Below are positions 19,158-27,699 of a stretch of DNA of 64,000 bases, in pieces. The position numbers and the translations under genes are program-made. The DNA is from Bacteroidota bacterium (GTDB taxonomy: Bacteria; Bacteroidota; Bacteroidia; Flavobacteriales; Flavobacteriaceae). A model generated the notes under the pieces. The model saw only the letters and a list, made by a program, of their open reading frames with translations. It did no database searches and was not told where the DNA came from. The stretch covers positions 124,001-188,000 of the forward strand of contig JAQCCM010000001.1 of assembly GCA_027621175.1 (NCBI GenBank), written 5' to 3'. The first letter of the stretch is position 1. Each line of letters begins with the position of its first letter.

Positions 19158-19583
19158 ATGCATAAGATTGCTAACCGTACATATATACTGTTTATTATGC
19201 TTTTGTTTGGCAGTTGTTTTTCGGTTAAATCAGGCTTTCAAGTAAAGTACAATACGTTTAAAGCTAAAAAACCAACAGCACCACATTATACGTTAGAAAT
19301 AAAAAAAGATTCGGTTTATTATAACGGAATCGCTAATGTGAATATTTTAGGAAAGCGAAGTGTGAAAATTTCGAAAGTTGAGCTTCAAAATCTTAAAGAA
19401 GCCTTTGAAAAAAATAATTTTTTAAGTTTAAATGAAACATATCAAGGAAATAAGAGAGATATTCCTGTGACTTCTATTTTTTATAAAAACCATACTGTAA
19501 CGTTTCAAAAAGAATACGCCCCAGAGCAACTTAAAGAAATAAACAACGTATTGGAAAATCTGGTGAAAAATTTAGAGCGGTGA
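19158..19583 (+). CDS. DUF6438-like lipoprotein
   Basis: 141 residues with a signal peptide and lipobox LLFGSC near residue 20. The mature part has the DUF6438 pattern: APHYTLEIKKDSVYYNGIANVNILGKR, then a helix KVELQNLKEAFEKNNFLSL, a Tyr-rich segment and ITFQKEYAP-like strands. The function of this family is unknown to me. It lies 12 bases after the metalloprotease, so it is probably in the same transcript. There is no other link between the two. Confidence 0.75.
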   Translation: MHKIANRTYILFIMLLFGSCFSVKSGFQVKYNTFKAKKPTAPHYTLEIKKDSVYYNGIANVNILGKRSVKISKVELQNLKEAFEKNNFLSLNETYQGNKRDIPVTSIFYKNHTVTFQKEYAPEQLKEINNVLENLVKNLER

Positions 19584-19659
19584 CAATTAATGGCTTGTCC
19601 TCCCCACTGGTGCGCGCCAGCAGACGCATAGGAATATTGAACAATATAATTTAAAAGCC

Positions 19660-20454
19660 ATGAACAAAATCTTTCCTCATCACCAGCGTGCAATCCATAA
19701 CCTTGTGAAAGAATACCAAAACGATGAGCGGTTTGAGGCTTTAATTATCGGCGGGTCTGTTGCCAAAGGATGTGCCAGAAGCGATTCCGATATCGATTTT
19801 ATGATGGTTGCCACAGATGTAGAATTTAAACACCGACAAAAAGGAGGAAACTTTTTTATCAACCGAACGGACTTGACAGATTATCCCGGCGGCTTTGTAG
19901 ATGGAAAAGTCATCGATATGCATTACCTCAGACAAGTCATAGACAGAGGAAATGAACCTACCCGATCGGCATTTAATCAAGCAATCATAGCTTTTTCAAA
20001 AGTAAATAACCTAGCCGATATCATCCATTCTATTCAGCAGTACCCAGAAGCTGATCGAGACCAAAAAATACGAAAATTCTATTCAATGAGCTTTATTCAA
20101 AACTGGTTGATGGGTGAAGCAGAGCGACATGGGAATATTTATACAAAAAGCCGTGCCGCATCTCAGCTTGTTCTGTTTGCTGGGAGGTTGATTCTTACAT
20201 ACAATCGTGTATTTTTTCCATATCATAAATGGTTTTACGAATACTTGTCAAGATGTAATGCTAAACCAAAGAACCTGATAAAAGAAATGAATCAAGTTTT
20301 AAACCAGCCCACTGTAGAAAATGCTAGTCGGCTATTCGAAAATGTTCGAAAATTTAGGAATTGGAACGTAACTGACGTTGAAGCTTTTCATTGGTTTATG
20401 GAAGACATAGAATGGTCCTGGAGAGATAACAAATCACCTCTTGAGGATTGGTAG
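19660..20454 (+). CDS. Nucleotidyltransferase-fold protein
   Basis: 264 residues. Residues about 25-60 carry the Pol-beta-like nucleotidyltransferase signature GGSVAKGCARSDSDIDFMM, with the helix-capping GS and two metal-binding aspartates. The C-terminal part is helical (SFIQNWLMGEAERHGNIY to VRKFRNWNVTDVEAFHW) and may bind the acceptor. The family includes aminoglycoside adenylyltransferases and many proteins of unknown substrate, and nothing here identifies one. The gene is flanked by locally GC-rich scraps (19605-19640 and 20535-20565) and by a parE fragment on its right, suggesting it sits in a rearranged or acquired segment. Confidence 0.75.
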   Translation: MNKIFPHHQRAIHNLVKEYQNDERFEALIIGGSVAKGCARSDSDIDFMMVATDVEFKHRQKGGNFFINRTDLTDYPGGFVDGKVIDMHYLRQVIDRGNEPTRSAFNQAIIAFSKVNNLADIIHSIQQYPEADRDQKIRKFYSMSFIQNWLMGEAERHGNIYTKSRAASQLVLFAGRLILTYNRVFFPYHKWFYEYLSRCNAKPKNLIKEMNQVLNQPTVENASRLFENVRKFRNWNVTDVEAFHWFMEDIEWSWRDNKSPLEDW

Positions 20455-20479
20455 GATTTGGGAAAAAATAATCCCACTT

Positions 20480-20538
20480 GCGTCCATGACAAACTCATCT
20501 TTACTATTATCTAAGACTTCTTTGAGTAAAATATAAAT
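20480..20538 (-). pseudogene. parE fragment (59 bases)
   Basis: Aligns with parE positions 16424-16482 at 54 of 59 bases. Read on the minus strand it encodes [20 protein letters not shown], against [20 protein letters not shown] in ParE. Three of the four core mismatches are silent, so the source was once a coding homologue. There is no ORF around it. It is a remnant, not a gene. Confidence 0.75.
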
Positions 20539-20667
20539 CACGCCCGGAAAGCGCGCGTCTGTGATGCGTACTCATTTTAAAAAGCTTAAACATTTAATAG
20601 CTTATTCAAAACCCCAGAACGTAACTTCGTTTTACTAAACCATTGAATCACAGTTAATAGTTAGATT

Positions 20668-20696
20668 AAAAAAAAACGCAAAATTATGTTTTGCGT
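20668..20696 (-). terminator. Rho-independent terminator after the NTF2-like lipoprotein
   Basis: On the minus strand: ACGCAAAA, loop CATAA, TTTTGCGT, then a run of about nine T. It is an 8-base perfect stem 32 bases past the stop codon at 20728. Confidence 0.8.
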
Positions 20697-20727
20697 CTTT
20701 TCTAAAAATTAAATTTTAAGGGTTTCT

Positions 20728-21225
20728 CTATTCTGTTTTAGGTTCGATGGAATACACAAAGAAGCGTGCTACTTTGCCGTCTTTGATTTCACCATCAATC
20801 ATTTGAAGCATGGTAGTTTCTTCTCCCCCAATGGTTTGGGTTACATTATGTCCTGCAAGTACCCAATCTGCGCCACCAGGCACCGATTTGTACGGCATAC
20901 CCCAATAGGCATCCCATTTTGGGTTTGCAGCAGCAAACCAGCCTTCTAAAAGCGTAGCTTGTTCTTCTTTTGATTTAATCTCAGAACCATCAGGGCCTAA
21001 AATATAAATAGAATCTACACTCATAGACTTAATCGTCTCCAAGTCTTGATTGTTGTGTGCATCGATGTATTTCATCCATACATCCAAAACGTCGTCCGAT
21101 CCTGTAACGAATTTCTCACCAGGTATGGGCTTAAAAAAGCCAACGCCTTCCACAGTAGTTTCAGCAGCAGGAGTTGTACAGCCTACTACGGCTAAAACTA
21201 GAGTTATAAAAAGTACTCTTTTCAT
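20728..21225 (-). CDS. NTF2/SnoaL-like lipoprotein
   Basis: 165 residues. The signal peptide ends at the lipobox AVVGC (residues about 12-16), so the protein is membrane-anchored in the envelope. The mature domain resembles the NTF2/SnoaL fold: DVWMKYIDAHNNQDLETIKSMSV, then DGSEIKSKEEQATLLEGWF, and two long C-terminal strands. Such domains are either small-molecule enzymes or inactive binding modules, and no catalytic residues can be assigned here. It is a single-gene unit with a strong terminator at 20668-20696. Confidence 0.78.
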   Translation of the reverse strand: MKRVLFITLVLAVVGCTTPAAETTVEGVGFFKPIPGEKFVTGSDDVLDVWMKYIDAHNNQDLETIKSMSVDSIYILGPDGSEIKSKEEQATLLEGWFAAANPKWDAYWGMPYKSVPGGADWVLAGHNVTQTIGGEETTMLQMIDGEIKDGKVARFFVYSIEPKTE

Positions 21226-21327
21226 GATTATTTATTTTAAATTGTTATGCTCTATAAAGTTAGTGAAAATTTAACAAACTATTTTTAATGAAGTAGTTAC
21301 ATTGTTTTTATTTTGTATTTTTATGAC

Positions 21328-21792
21328 ATGAACTACACCTACTTTTTTGTTATTTTAATTGGTTTTAGCTGTACCATTACACAAAAAACAGAAGTTCCTA
21401 CGCTTTCATATTCGGAATTAAAACCTCTGTTACATAAAGAAGGAAACAAAACCTATGTGGTCAACTTTTGGGCTACATGGTGCGCGCCCTGCATTAAGGA
21501 ACTCCCCTATTTTGAAGCCATAAATCAAAAGAAAAATGTAGAAGTACTTTTGGTAAGTCTAGATTTCCCCAAACACAAAGAAAGTCGGTTGTTACCCTTT
21601 ATTAAAAAAAAACAGTTACAATCAAAAGTGGTGCTTTTAGATGACAGCAACGAAAACCTTTGGATAAACGCCATTGACTCCACGTGGAGCGGTGCCATTC
21701 CTGCAACAATTATTTACAACCAAAACAAACGCATGTTCTATGAACAGTCTTTTACCGAAGACGAATTAAATCAAATCATTAATACTTTTTAA
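21328..21792 (+). CDS. TlpA-like thioredoxin-fold lipoprotein
   Basis: 154 residues from the ATG at 21328; the track starts five codons earlier at a TTG. A signal peptide ends at a lipobox-like IGFSC. The redox site is FWATWCAPCIKELP near residue 50, a classic CxxC thioredoxin fold of the TlpA/ResA type. It probably acts in the periplasm in thiol-disulfide exchange, for example in cytochrome maturation or repair. A second thioredoxin-fold gene follows 10 bases later. Confidence 0.85.
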   Translation: MNYTYFFVILIGFSCTITQKTEVPTLSYSELKPLLHKEGNKTYVVNFWATWCAPCIKELPYFEAINQKKNVEVLLVSLDFPKHKESRLLPFIKKKQLQSKVVLLDDSNENLWINAIDSTWSGAIPATIIYNQNKRMFYEQSFTEDELNQIINTF

Positions 21793-21802
21793 TCCCTAAC
21801 CC

Positions 21803-22393
21803 ATGAAAACAATCCTAATTCTAATCAGTTCTCTATTTATATTTACCCACAACCACGGCTATAAGGTCGGAGATATTGCCACTGACTTTTCACTCTCTAA
21901 CACCAACGGCGAGAAGGTTTCCTTAGTAGATTATGCAGACGCCAAAGGCTTTATCGTGATTTTCACCTGTAATACCTGTCCCTATTCTGTTGCTTATGAA
22001 GACCGCATTATTGCTTTAGATAAAAAATACGCAACAAAAGGCTATCCCGTAATTGCCATTAATCCTAACGATCCTGCAGCCATTGGTGGCGAGCAACTTA
22101 TCGACATGAAAACTCGTGCCGCAGAAAAAGGATTTACATTTCCCTATTTACAAGATAAAGGACAGTATGTATATCCAAAATATGGTGCCACTAAAACACC
22201 GCATGTATTTATATTAGAAAAACAAGAAAAAGGCAATGTGGTGCAGTATATCGGAGCCATTGATGATAGTTCTAGAAACCCTGAAGCGGTGAAAGAACGT
22301 TATGTAGCCGATGCGGTAGATGCACTTTTGGCAGGTCAATTGCCTAAAGTAACCTACACCAAAGCTATTGGATGTTCTATTAAAACATTGTAA
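21803..22393 (+). CDS. Exported AhpC/TSA-type thioredoxin-fold protein
   Basis: 196 residues with an N-terminal signal peptide and then a peroxiredoxin/thioredoxin-like domain. Visible motifs are GDIATDFSLSNTNGEKVSL, the redox site FTCNTCPYSVAYEDR (CxxC) and ATKTPHVFILE with the cis-proline. A third cysteine lies near the C-terminus (AIGCSIKTL). Members of this family are common exported thioredoxin-like proteins in Bacteroidota. It is 10 bases after the TlpA-like gene, so the two form an operon. Its stop abuts the stop of convergent ychF. Confidence 0.85.
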   Translation: MKTILILISSLFIFTHNHGYKVGDIATDFSLSNTNGEKVSLVDYADAKGFIVIFTCNTCPYSVAYEDRIIALDKKYATKGYPVIAINPNDPAAIGGEQLIDMKTRAAEKGFTFPYLQDKGQYVYPKYGATKTPHVFILEKQEKGNVVQYIGAIDDSSRNPEAVKERYVADAVDALLAGQLPKVTYTKAIGCSIKTL

Positions 22394-23488
22394 TTAAACA
22401 TTAAATCTAAAGTGCATGACATCTCCGTCTTTAACGGTGTAGTCTTTGCCTTCTACCCTAGCTTTTCCAGCTTCTTTGGCTTTTTGTTCAGAGCCAAAAT
22501 GATCATAATCCGCATAGGAGATAACTTCTGCGCGGATAAAGCCTTTTTCGAAGTCGGTATGAATAACACCTGCTGCTTGTGGTGCAGAAGCGCCTGCGGG
22601 AATGGTCCATGCGCGCACTTCCTTCTCTCCAGCAGTGAAATACGTTTCTAGTTTGAGAAGTTTGTATGTAGCACGAATAAGCTTAGCAGCTCCAGGCTCT
22701 TCTAAGCCCAAATCTTCTAAAAACAGTTGGCGTTCTTCGTAAGTTTCCAATTCGTTGATATCAGCTTCTGTGGCAACGGCCAGCACCAATACTTCAGTAT
22801 TTTCGGAAGCTATAGCGTTTTGCACTTGCGTAACATAGGCATTTCCAGTTGCAGCGGCACTTTCATCAACGTTACACACGTATAGTACCGGCTTATCAGT
22901 AATCAGTTGTAGCGGGGATACAAATGCTAAACGATCATCCTCGGAAACTTCAATGGCGCGTACCGAATTGGCCGCTTCGAGTCCGTTATGCAATACCTCC
23001 AAAACGGCAAGTTCTTTTTGCGCCTCTTTATTTCCTGTTCTAGCAGCTCTTTTTACTTTTTCAAGGCGTTTTTCAACCGCTTCCAAGTCTTTAAGTTGCA
23101 ATTCGATGTCAATCGTTTCTTTATCGCGGATGGGATCAACAGAGCCGTCAACATGGACAATATTATCATTATCAAAACAACGTAATACGTGAATGATCGC
23201 ATCTGTTTCTCTGATATTTGCTAAAAACTGATTGCCTAATCCCTCTCCTTTACTTGCGCCTTTTACCAAGCCTGCAATATCTACAATTTCCACCGTAGCA
23301 GGAATAACTTTTTGAGGATTGACGAGTGCTTCTAATCGATTTAATCTTGGGTCGGGAACGTTTACCACGCCAATATTAGGCTCAATGGTACAAAAGGGGA
23401 AATTGGCACTTTGCGCCTTTGCACTAGATAAACAATTAAAAAGTGTGGATTTGCCTACGTTGGGCAGCCCTACAATACCTGCTTTCAT
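22394..23488 (-). CDS. ychF: Redox-regulated ATPase YchF (Obg family)
   Basis: Cytoplasmic P-loop ATPase of the Obg-related family that associates with ribosomes and the oxidative stress response. The 364-residue length is standard. The G1 motif [14 protein letters not shown] is at residue 7, [20 protein letters not shown] forms G3/switch, and the C-terminal TGS domain ends [11 protein letters not shown]. The usual G4 is altered to NVDE, as in other YchF proteins that prefer ATP. It is one base downstream of the ferredoxin gene on the same strand, so the two are co-transcribed. Confidence 0.95.
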   Translation of the reverse strand: MKAGIVGLPNVGKSTLFNCLSSAKAQSANFPFCTIEPNIGVVNVPDPRLNRLEALVNPQKVIPATVEIVDIAGLVKGASKGEGLGNQFLANIRETDAIIHVLRCFDNDNIVHVDGSVDPIRDKETIDIELQLKDLEAVEKRLEKVKRAARTGNKEAQKELAVLEVLHNGLEAANSVRAIEVSEDDRLAFVSPLQLITDKPVLYVCNVDESAAATGNAYVTQVQNAIASENTEVLVLAVATEADINELETYEERQLFLEDLGLEEPGAAKLIRATYKLLKLETYFTAGEKEVRAWTIPAGASAPQAAGVIHTDFEKGFIRAEVISYADYDHFGSEQKAKEAGKARVEGKDYTVKDGDVMHFRFNV

Positions 23489-23489
23489 A

Positions 23490-23840
23490 TTATTCTGGAT
23501 GCATAAAGCGTTGCTTGCCTAAGAGAACTTCTTCTGTTTCTACATGATCTTCATCTGGAATACAGCAATCCACGGGACAAACGGCAGCACATTGTGGCTC
23601 ATCGTGAAATCCCTTACACTCGGTACATTTATCTGGAACGATAAAATACACTTCGTCAGAAATGGGTTCTTGCATGGCGTCAGCGTCAACAGCATTTCCG
23701 TTAGGCAATACAACATCGCCACTTAACGAGGTGCCGTCTGCGTAATTCCAATCAAAAGCACCTTCGTAAATAGCCGTGTTTGGGCATTCAGGTTCACATG
23801 CCCCACAATTAATACATTCATCCGTTATGATAATAGCCAT
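23490..23840 (-). CDS. 4Fe-4S dicluster ferredoxin
   Basis: 116-residue electron carrier. The first cluster motif is [12 protein letters not shown] (residues about 9-20). The second is [22 protein letters not shown], which has the long insert between the second and third cysteines typical of ferredoxins of this length. It should be cytoplasmic. It is divergent from an acyl-CoA reductase, with a 51-base gap that carries a palindromic pair of -7 boxes, and it is the first gene of an operon with ychF. The redox partner is not evident. Confidence 0.92.
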   Translation of the reverse strand: MAIIITDECINCGACEPECPNTAIYEGAFDWNYADGTSLSGDVVLPNGNAVDADAMQEPISDEVYFIVPDKCTECKGFHDEPQCAAVCPVDCCIPDEDHVETEEVLLGKQRFMHPE

Positions 23841-23850
23841 AGCAATTCTT

Positions 23851-23866
23851 TAACTTTGCAAAGTTA
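23851..23866. promoter_or_regulatory. Palindromic double promoter core TAACTTTG-CAAAGTTA
   Basis: A perfect 16-base palindrome made of two head-to-head TAnnTTTG boxes. The plus-strand box (23851-23858) serves acyl-CoA reductase (start 23892). The minus-strand box (23859-23866) serves the ferredoxin (start 23840). For the minus strand a TTG lies at 23886-23888, 19 bases away, matching the family spacing. A small GTGC-ATAA-GCAC hairpin lies between them. Confidence 0.65.
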
Positions 23867-23891
23867 GTGCATAAGCACACCACAGCAAAAT

Positions 23892-24926
23892 ATGAATTCA
23901 CACCAAAATACCATTACTGCTTTTACAGCATTAGGACAACTTTTTAGCGATTACACCAATAAGAAAGCCACTTCCAATACATGGGTAGAAAAACTTGATA
24001 ATGCGATTATTAGCGCATCCAGTCGGAACAAATGGTTTACAAAAGACAACCTTGATTTTTGCATTAAAACATGGGGAAATACACTTACAGAATCTAATAT
24101 ATCGGTATGGCTAAACACCTATCCTGCCCAACAAACATCGGAGCGATTGGGCTTGGTGCTAGCAGGAAACATTCCGCTTGTAGGTCTTCACGATGTGTTG
24201 AGTGGCTTGGCTTCTGGGTATAGCATTGAAATCAAATCTTCTAGTAACGATAATATATTACTACCATTTGTGGTAGATTTTTTAAGTGAAACCCAAATCG
24301 AATGGAAACACAAGATTCACTTTACAGATGGAAAGCTGGAAAAATTTGATCGCGTAATTGCCACTGGAAGTACCAATACCGCACGTTATTTTGAATATTA
24401 TTTTAAAAATGTACCGCACATTGTGCGTAAAACCCGTAATGGTGTAGCCGTTCTTGACGGATCTGAAACCCAAGAAGAACTCGCAGCACTTTGCATGGAT
24501 ATCATACACTATTTTGGATTGGGTTGCCGAAGTGTTTCGCATCTCATGGTCCCCGAGGGCTATGATTTTAACGAATTGTTTTTGGCATTATACGAGTATC
24601 GAGAGCTTATTCACCACAATGCATATGCCAACAATTACGATTACAACAAAGCCGTGTATTTGATGCAGGAAATAGCATTGTTAGAGAATGGGTTTATTAT
24701 GTTTAAAAAAGATAAGAATCTAAATTCTCCAATTGCCTGTGTGCATTACAGTACTTATAAAGACATTGAAGAAGTTGAAAAATCAATCGAGCTACAACAG
24801 GAACAAATTCAGTGTGTGGTAAGTTCTTGCTTGAAAAACAGCTTAGCGTTTGGGCATACCCAGCTCCCGAAGCTTACCGATTATGCCGATCATGTGGATA
24901 CCATGGCGTTTTTGTTGAAAAAGTAA
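23892..24926 (+). CDS. Acyl-CoA reductase (LuxC-like)
   Basis: 344-residue aldehyde-dehydrogenase-fold protein related to LuxC acyl-CoA reductases, which would convert acyl-CoA to an aldehyde with NAD(P)H. Family features are LVLAGNIPLVGLHDVLSGL near residue 90, IATGSTNTARYFEYYF, and FGLGCRSVSHLMVP carrying the likely nucleophilic cysteine near residue 215. It shares a promoter palindrome with the ferredoxin operon. serC and serA follow on the same strand after a 62-base gap with its own -7 box. The true acyl substrate is unknown. Confidence 0.85.
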   Translation: MNSHQNTITAFTALGQLFSDYTNKKATSNTWVEKLDNAIISASSRNKWFTKDNLDFCIKTWGNTLTESNISVWLNTYPAQQTSERLGLVLAGNIPLVGLHDVLSGLASGYSIEIKSSSNDNILLPFVVDFLSETQIEWKHKIHFTDGKLEKFDRVIATGSTNTARYFEYYFKNVPHIVRKTRNGVAVLDGSETQEELAALCMDIIHYFGLGCRSVSHLMVPEGYDFNELFLALYEYRELIHHNAYANNYDYNKAVYLMQEIALLENGFIMFKKDKNLNSPIACVHYSTYKDIEEVEKSIELQQEQIQCVVSSCLKNSLAFGHTQLPKLTDYADHVDTMAFLLKK

Positions 24927-24961
24927 CATAAATTTCTAAGCGTAACTGCATCGGTTTTTGT

Positions 24962-24968
24962 TACTTTG
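24962..24968 (+). promoter_or_regulatory. -7-like TACTTTG for serC
   Basis: TTACTTTGCG, 20 bases before the serC ATG. It is one base shorter between TA and TTTG than the consensus. A similar TTACTTTGC precedes the lolD-like gene at 32928-32936. Confidence 0.4.
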
Positions 24969-24988
24969 CGACTTAAATTTTTATCTCT

Positions 24989-26053
24989 ATGAAAAAGCAC
25001 AACTTTAGTGCTGGGCCTTGTATCCTACCGCAAGAAGTCATGCGAAAAGCTGCAGAAGCGGTGGTTGAACTGGACAACTCTGGTTTATCGCTCATTGAAA
25101 TTTCACATCGAAGTCCTGCGTTTATCGATATTATGGAACGTGCCACTTCATTGACACTTGAACTTTTAGGGCTTCAAGACAAAGGGTACAAAGCCATGTT
25201 TTTGCAAGGTGGAGCTAGCTTGCAGTTTATTGCTACTGCCTACAATCTTCTAGAGAATAAAGCTGGATACTGCAACACTGGAACGTGGTCAACAAAAGCC
25301 ATTAAGGAAGCCAAATTAATCGGAGATGTTGTCGAAGTGTCGTCTTCAAAGGAAACTAACTTTAATTACATTCCAAAAGGCTTTGACATTCCTTCAGGTT
25401 TAGACTACCTCCATATCACAACCAACAACACTATTTTTGGAACGCAATACAAAGCGCTTCCTGAAACAGAAACGGTATTAGTTGCCGATTCATCCTCTGA
25501 TATTTTTTCTCGTGAATTAGATTTTAGCAAATTTGGTCTTTTATATGCTGGTGCGCAAAAGAACATGGGTCCTGCCGGAACTACACTCGTGGTAGTTAAA
25601 GAAGAAGTACTGGGAAAGGTTTCGCACAAAATTCCTTCTATGTTGGATTATAAAATCCATGCAGATAAGGAAAGTATGTTTAACACGCCTCCTGTATTTC
25701 CGGTTTATACTTCGATGCTTAATTTGGAATGGCTGAAAAACAAAGGCGGTATTTCCGCTATCGAAAAAGAAAACAACGCCAAAGCAGCGCTTATGTACGG
25801 AGAAATTGACCGCAATCCCCTATTTGATGGATTTGCTGCTACAGAAGACCGAAGCACCATGAACGCTACGTTTACGCTGAATACGCCAGAGCTAAAAGAT
25901 CATTTTGAGGCTATGGCAAAAGAAGCTGGACTAAATGGTATTAATGGTCACCGCTCTGTCGGCGGTTACCGCGCATCGATGTACAACGCACTTCCTATTG
26001 AGTCGGTGCAAGTATTGGTAGATGTCATGAAAACATTAGAACAAAAAGCATAA
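24989..26053 (+). CDS. serC: Phosphoserine aminotransferase
   Basis: PLP enzyme converting 3-phosphohydroxypyruvate to phosphoserine (and able to act in pyridoxine synthesis). The 354-residue protein begins KKHNFSAGPCILPQEVM, the standard SerC start. It has the PLP lysine in LLYAGAQKNMGPAGTT and the ending HRSVGGYRASMYNA. serA begins 7 bases downstream, so the first two steps of serine synthesis from 3-phosphoglycerate form an operon. Confidence 0.95.
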   Translation: MKKHNFSAGPCILPQEVMRKAAEAVVELDNSGLSLIEISHRSPAFIDIMERATSLTLELLGLQDKGYKAMFLQGGASLQFIATAYNLLENKAGYCNTGTWSTKAIKEAKLIGDVVEVSSSKETNFNYIPKGFDIPSGLDYLHITTNNTIFGTQYKALPETETVLVADSSSDIFSRELDFSKFGLLYAGAQKNMGPAGTTLVVVKEEVLGKVSHKIPSMLDYKIHADKESMFNTPPVFPVYTSMLNLEWLKNKGGISAIEKENNAKAALMYGEIDRNPLFDGFAATEDRSTMNATFTLNTPELKDHFEAMAKEAGLNGINGHRSVGGYRASMYNALPIESVQVLVDVMKTLEQKA

Positions 26054-26060
26054 TTCACAT

Positions 26061-27011
26061 ATGAATATTCACGCAAATGACGGCGTATCGCAATCAGGTA
26101 TTGATGCATTAACGCAAGCAGGTTTCACAGTAACCACCACCAATGTAGCCCAAGAACAACTTGTTGCTTACATCAACGAAAACCAAATTACGGGCTTACT
26201 GGTGCGGAGCGCCACAACGGCACGTAAAGAATTAATAGATGCATGCCCAGGGCTTAAGCTTATTGGTCGCGGTGGTGTTGGTATGGATAACATCGATGTT
26301 GATTATGCGCGTGAAAAGGGATTACATGTAATCAACACGCCAGCAGCTTCGTCTTCATCTGTGGCTGAGTTGGTGTTTGCGCACTTGTTTGGTGCAGTTC
26401 GTTTTTTATATGATGCAAACCGCAACATGCCTCTTGATGGTGAAACGAAGTTTAAAGCACTTAAAAAAGCCTATGCTGGGGGTATTGAACTACATGGTAA
26501 AACATTAGGAATTATTGGATTTGGTCGTATTGGCCAGGCCACGGCAAAAATAGCTTTGGGATTGGGAATGGACGTGGCAGCCTATGATCCATTTATGGAA
26601 GAAGCTACTATTACAGTTGATTTCTTTAACGGTCAGACTGTAGATATTGCCATAAAAACACACTCATTTGACGATGTACTTTCGCAATCAGACTTTGTTA
26701 CACTACACGTTCCCGCACAGGACAAACCCACTATAGGTGCCGCTGAATTTGCCAAGATGAAAAAAGGTGCAGGTCTAATCAACGCTGCTCGTGGTGGTGT
26801 AGTAGATGAAGAAGCACTTGTTGCCGCTTTGGATAACGAACATCTGGCGTTTGCAGCTTTGGATACGTTTGTTAATGAACCCACTCCAGCTGTTACCCTA
26901 TTGATGCATCCAAAAATTTCGCTTACGCCACATATTGGTGCCGCTACCAAAGAAGCACAAGACCGTATTGGTACGGAATTGGCACAACAAATCAGTGAAC
27001 TTTTAGGCTAA
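26061..27011 (+). CDS. serA: D-3-phosphoglycerate dehydrogenase
   Basis: NAD-dependent D-2-hydroxyacid dehydrogenase, 316 residues. It is the short form with no C-terminal ACT domain, so direct serine feedback inhibition is unlikely. The Rossmann motif is LGIIGFGRIGQATAK near residue 150. Catalytic residues are the Arg in INAARGGVVDEEAL, the following Glu, and the His in LTPHIGAAT. The position 7 bases after serC makes the phosphoglycerate role more likely than a general hydroxyacid dehydrogenase. A small membrane-protein gene starts directly after the stop codon. Confidence 0.92.
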   Translation: MNIHANDGVSQSGIDALTQAGFTVTTTNVAQEQLVAYINENQITGLLVRSATTARKELIDACPGLKLIGRGGVGMDNIDVDYAREKGLHVINTPAASSSSVAELVFAHLFGAVRFLYDANRNMPLDGETKFKALKKAYAGGIELHGKTLGIIGFGRIGQATAKIALGLGMDVAAYDPFMEEATITVDFFNGQTVDIAIKTHSFDDVLSQSDFVTLHVPAQDKPTIGAAEFAKMKKGAGLINAARGGVVDEEALVAALDNEHLAFAALDTFVNEPTPAVTLLMHPKISLTPHIGAATKEAQDRIGTELAQQISELLG

Positions 27012-27329
27012 ATGCACCGACTAAAAAAACGTTGGGGAATTGATTCCAATTTCCAATTGGTTATGATTTTGGTGGTTTTTGCCGTTACGGGTTCTTCTGC
27101 TGCAAAACTTGCCACTCCCCTAACAAATTATTTGGGGATCACGGCAGAAAATTTTTCAGGATGGATTTATTGGCCGGTCAGAATTTTATTAATCTTTCCC
27201 ATATATCAAGTGTTACTTGTTTTTTTTGGTTTTATTTTTGGTCAATTCACGTTTTTTTGGAACTTTGTGAAGAAAATGCTCTCCCGCATGGGGTTAGCTT
27301 TTTTGTTCACATCAAAAGATGATGCCTAA
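27012..27329 (+). CDS. DUF6787-like small membrane protein
   Basis: 105 residues with two or three hydrophobic helices (LVMILVVFAVTGSSAAKLA, WPVRILLIFPIYQVLLVFFGFIFG) and a basic N-terminus MHRLKKRWGIDSN. It matches the flavobacterial DUF6787 pattern, whose function is unknown. The ATG follows directly on the serA stop. The C-terminus overlaps the next gene by 11 bases. Its conserved position after serC-serA is known to me only as a recurring arrangement. Confidence 0.78.
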   Translation: MHRLKKRWGIDSNFQLVMILVVFAVTGSSAAKLATPLTNYLGITAENFSGWIYWPVRILLIFPIYQVLLVFFGFIFGQFTFFWNFVKKMLSRMGLAFLFTSKDDA

Positions 27330-27627
27330 ACTGTATTTTTTTCGGTTATTGTTTTTAGGGTTATTATTTTACCCTACGTTGGCGCAGCATGTTCATATTT
27401 TTGATTACCACGATCACCCTGTTTGTAACGATAGTACGCTTCATTTTCATGAAGGTGATACCACCTGTGAATTATTAGATTATGTGTCTAATGTACAAGC
27501 GGTTCTTCCCCTATTTTCGTTTTTCTCACTCCCGGAGTCTTTTCTTTTAGAAAAAACATATTTAGTTACTTTTGTATATACTAAAACACTGCTTACTAAG
27601 CAGTTACGTGCCCCCCCTGTTTTATAG
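27319..27627 (+). CDS. His/Cys-containing small secreted protein, possible metal binder
   Basis: 102 residues. A signal peptide (PKLYFFRLLFLGLLFYPTLAQ) is followed by a His-rich start HVHIFDYHDHPVCNDSTLHFHEG, two cysteines (VCND, TTCELL), a hydrophobic stretch, and the ending LRAPPVL. Small exported proteins with His, Cys and a terminal Pro-Pro occur in Bacteroidota beside metal-uptake receptors; this one fits that picture, but the assignment is inference. It overlaps the DUF6787 gene by 11 bases. The acidic lipoprotein and TonB receptor follow. Confidence 0.65.
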   Translation: MMPKLYFFRLLFLGLLFYPTLAQHVHIFDYHDHPVCNDSTLHFHEGDTTCELLDYVSNVQAVLPLFSFFSLPESFLLEKTYLVTFVYTKTLLTKQLRAPPVL

Positions 27628-27650
27628 TTTTCTCGAAGTACATTATTTTT

Positions 27651-27669
27651 AAATCCAATTATTGGGTTT
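27651..27669. promoter_or_regulatory. Palindrome AAATCCAAT-T-ATTGGGTTT
   Basis: A 19-base near-perfect palindrome (one mismatch per arm of nine) in the 72-base gap before the lipoprotein gene. It could be an operator for a dimeric repressor of the metal-uptake unit. A weak hairpin terminator for the upstream gene is the alternative, but no good T-run follows. Confidence 0.4.
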
Positions 27670-27699
27670 ATCCTTATTTATTATTATAAAACTATAAAC

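Noticed and set aside
19600-19640. GC-rich palindromic stretch (CTGGTGCGCGCCAG) as a transposon end
   Set aside because: No transposase, target duplication or matching second end was seen.
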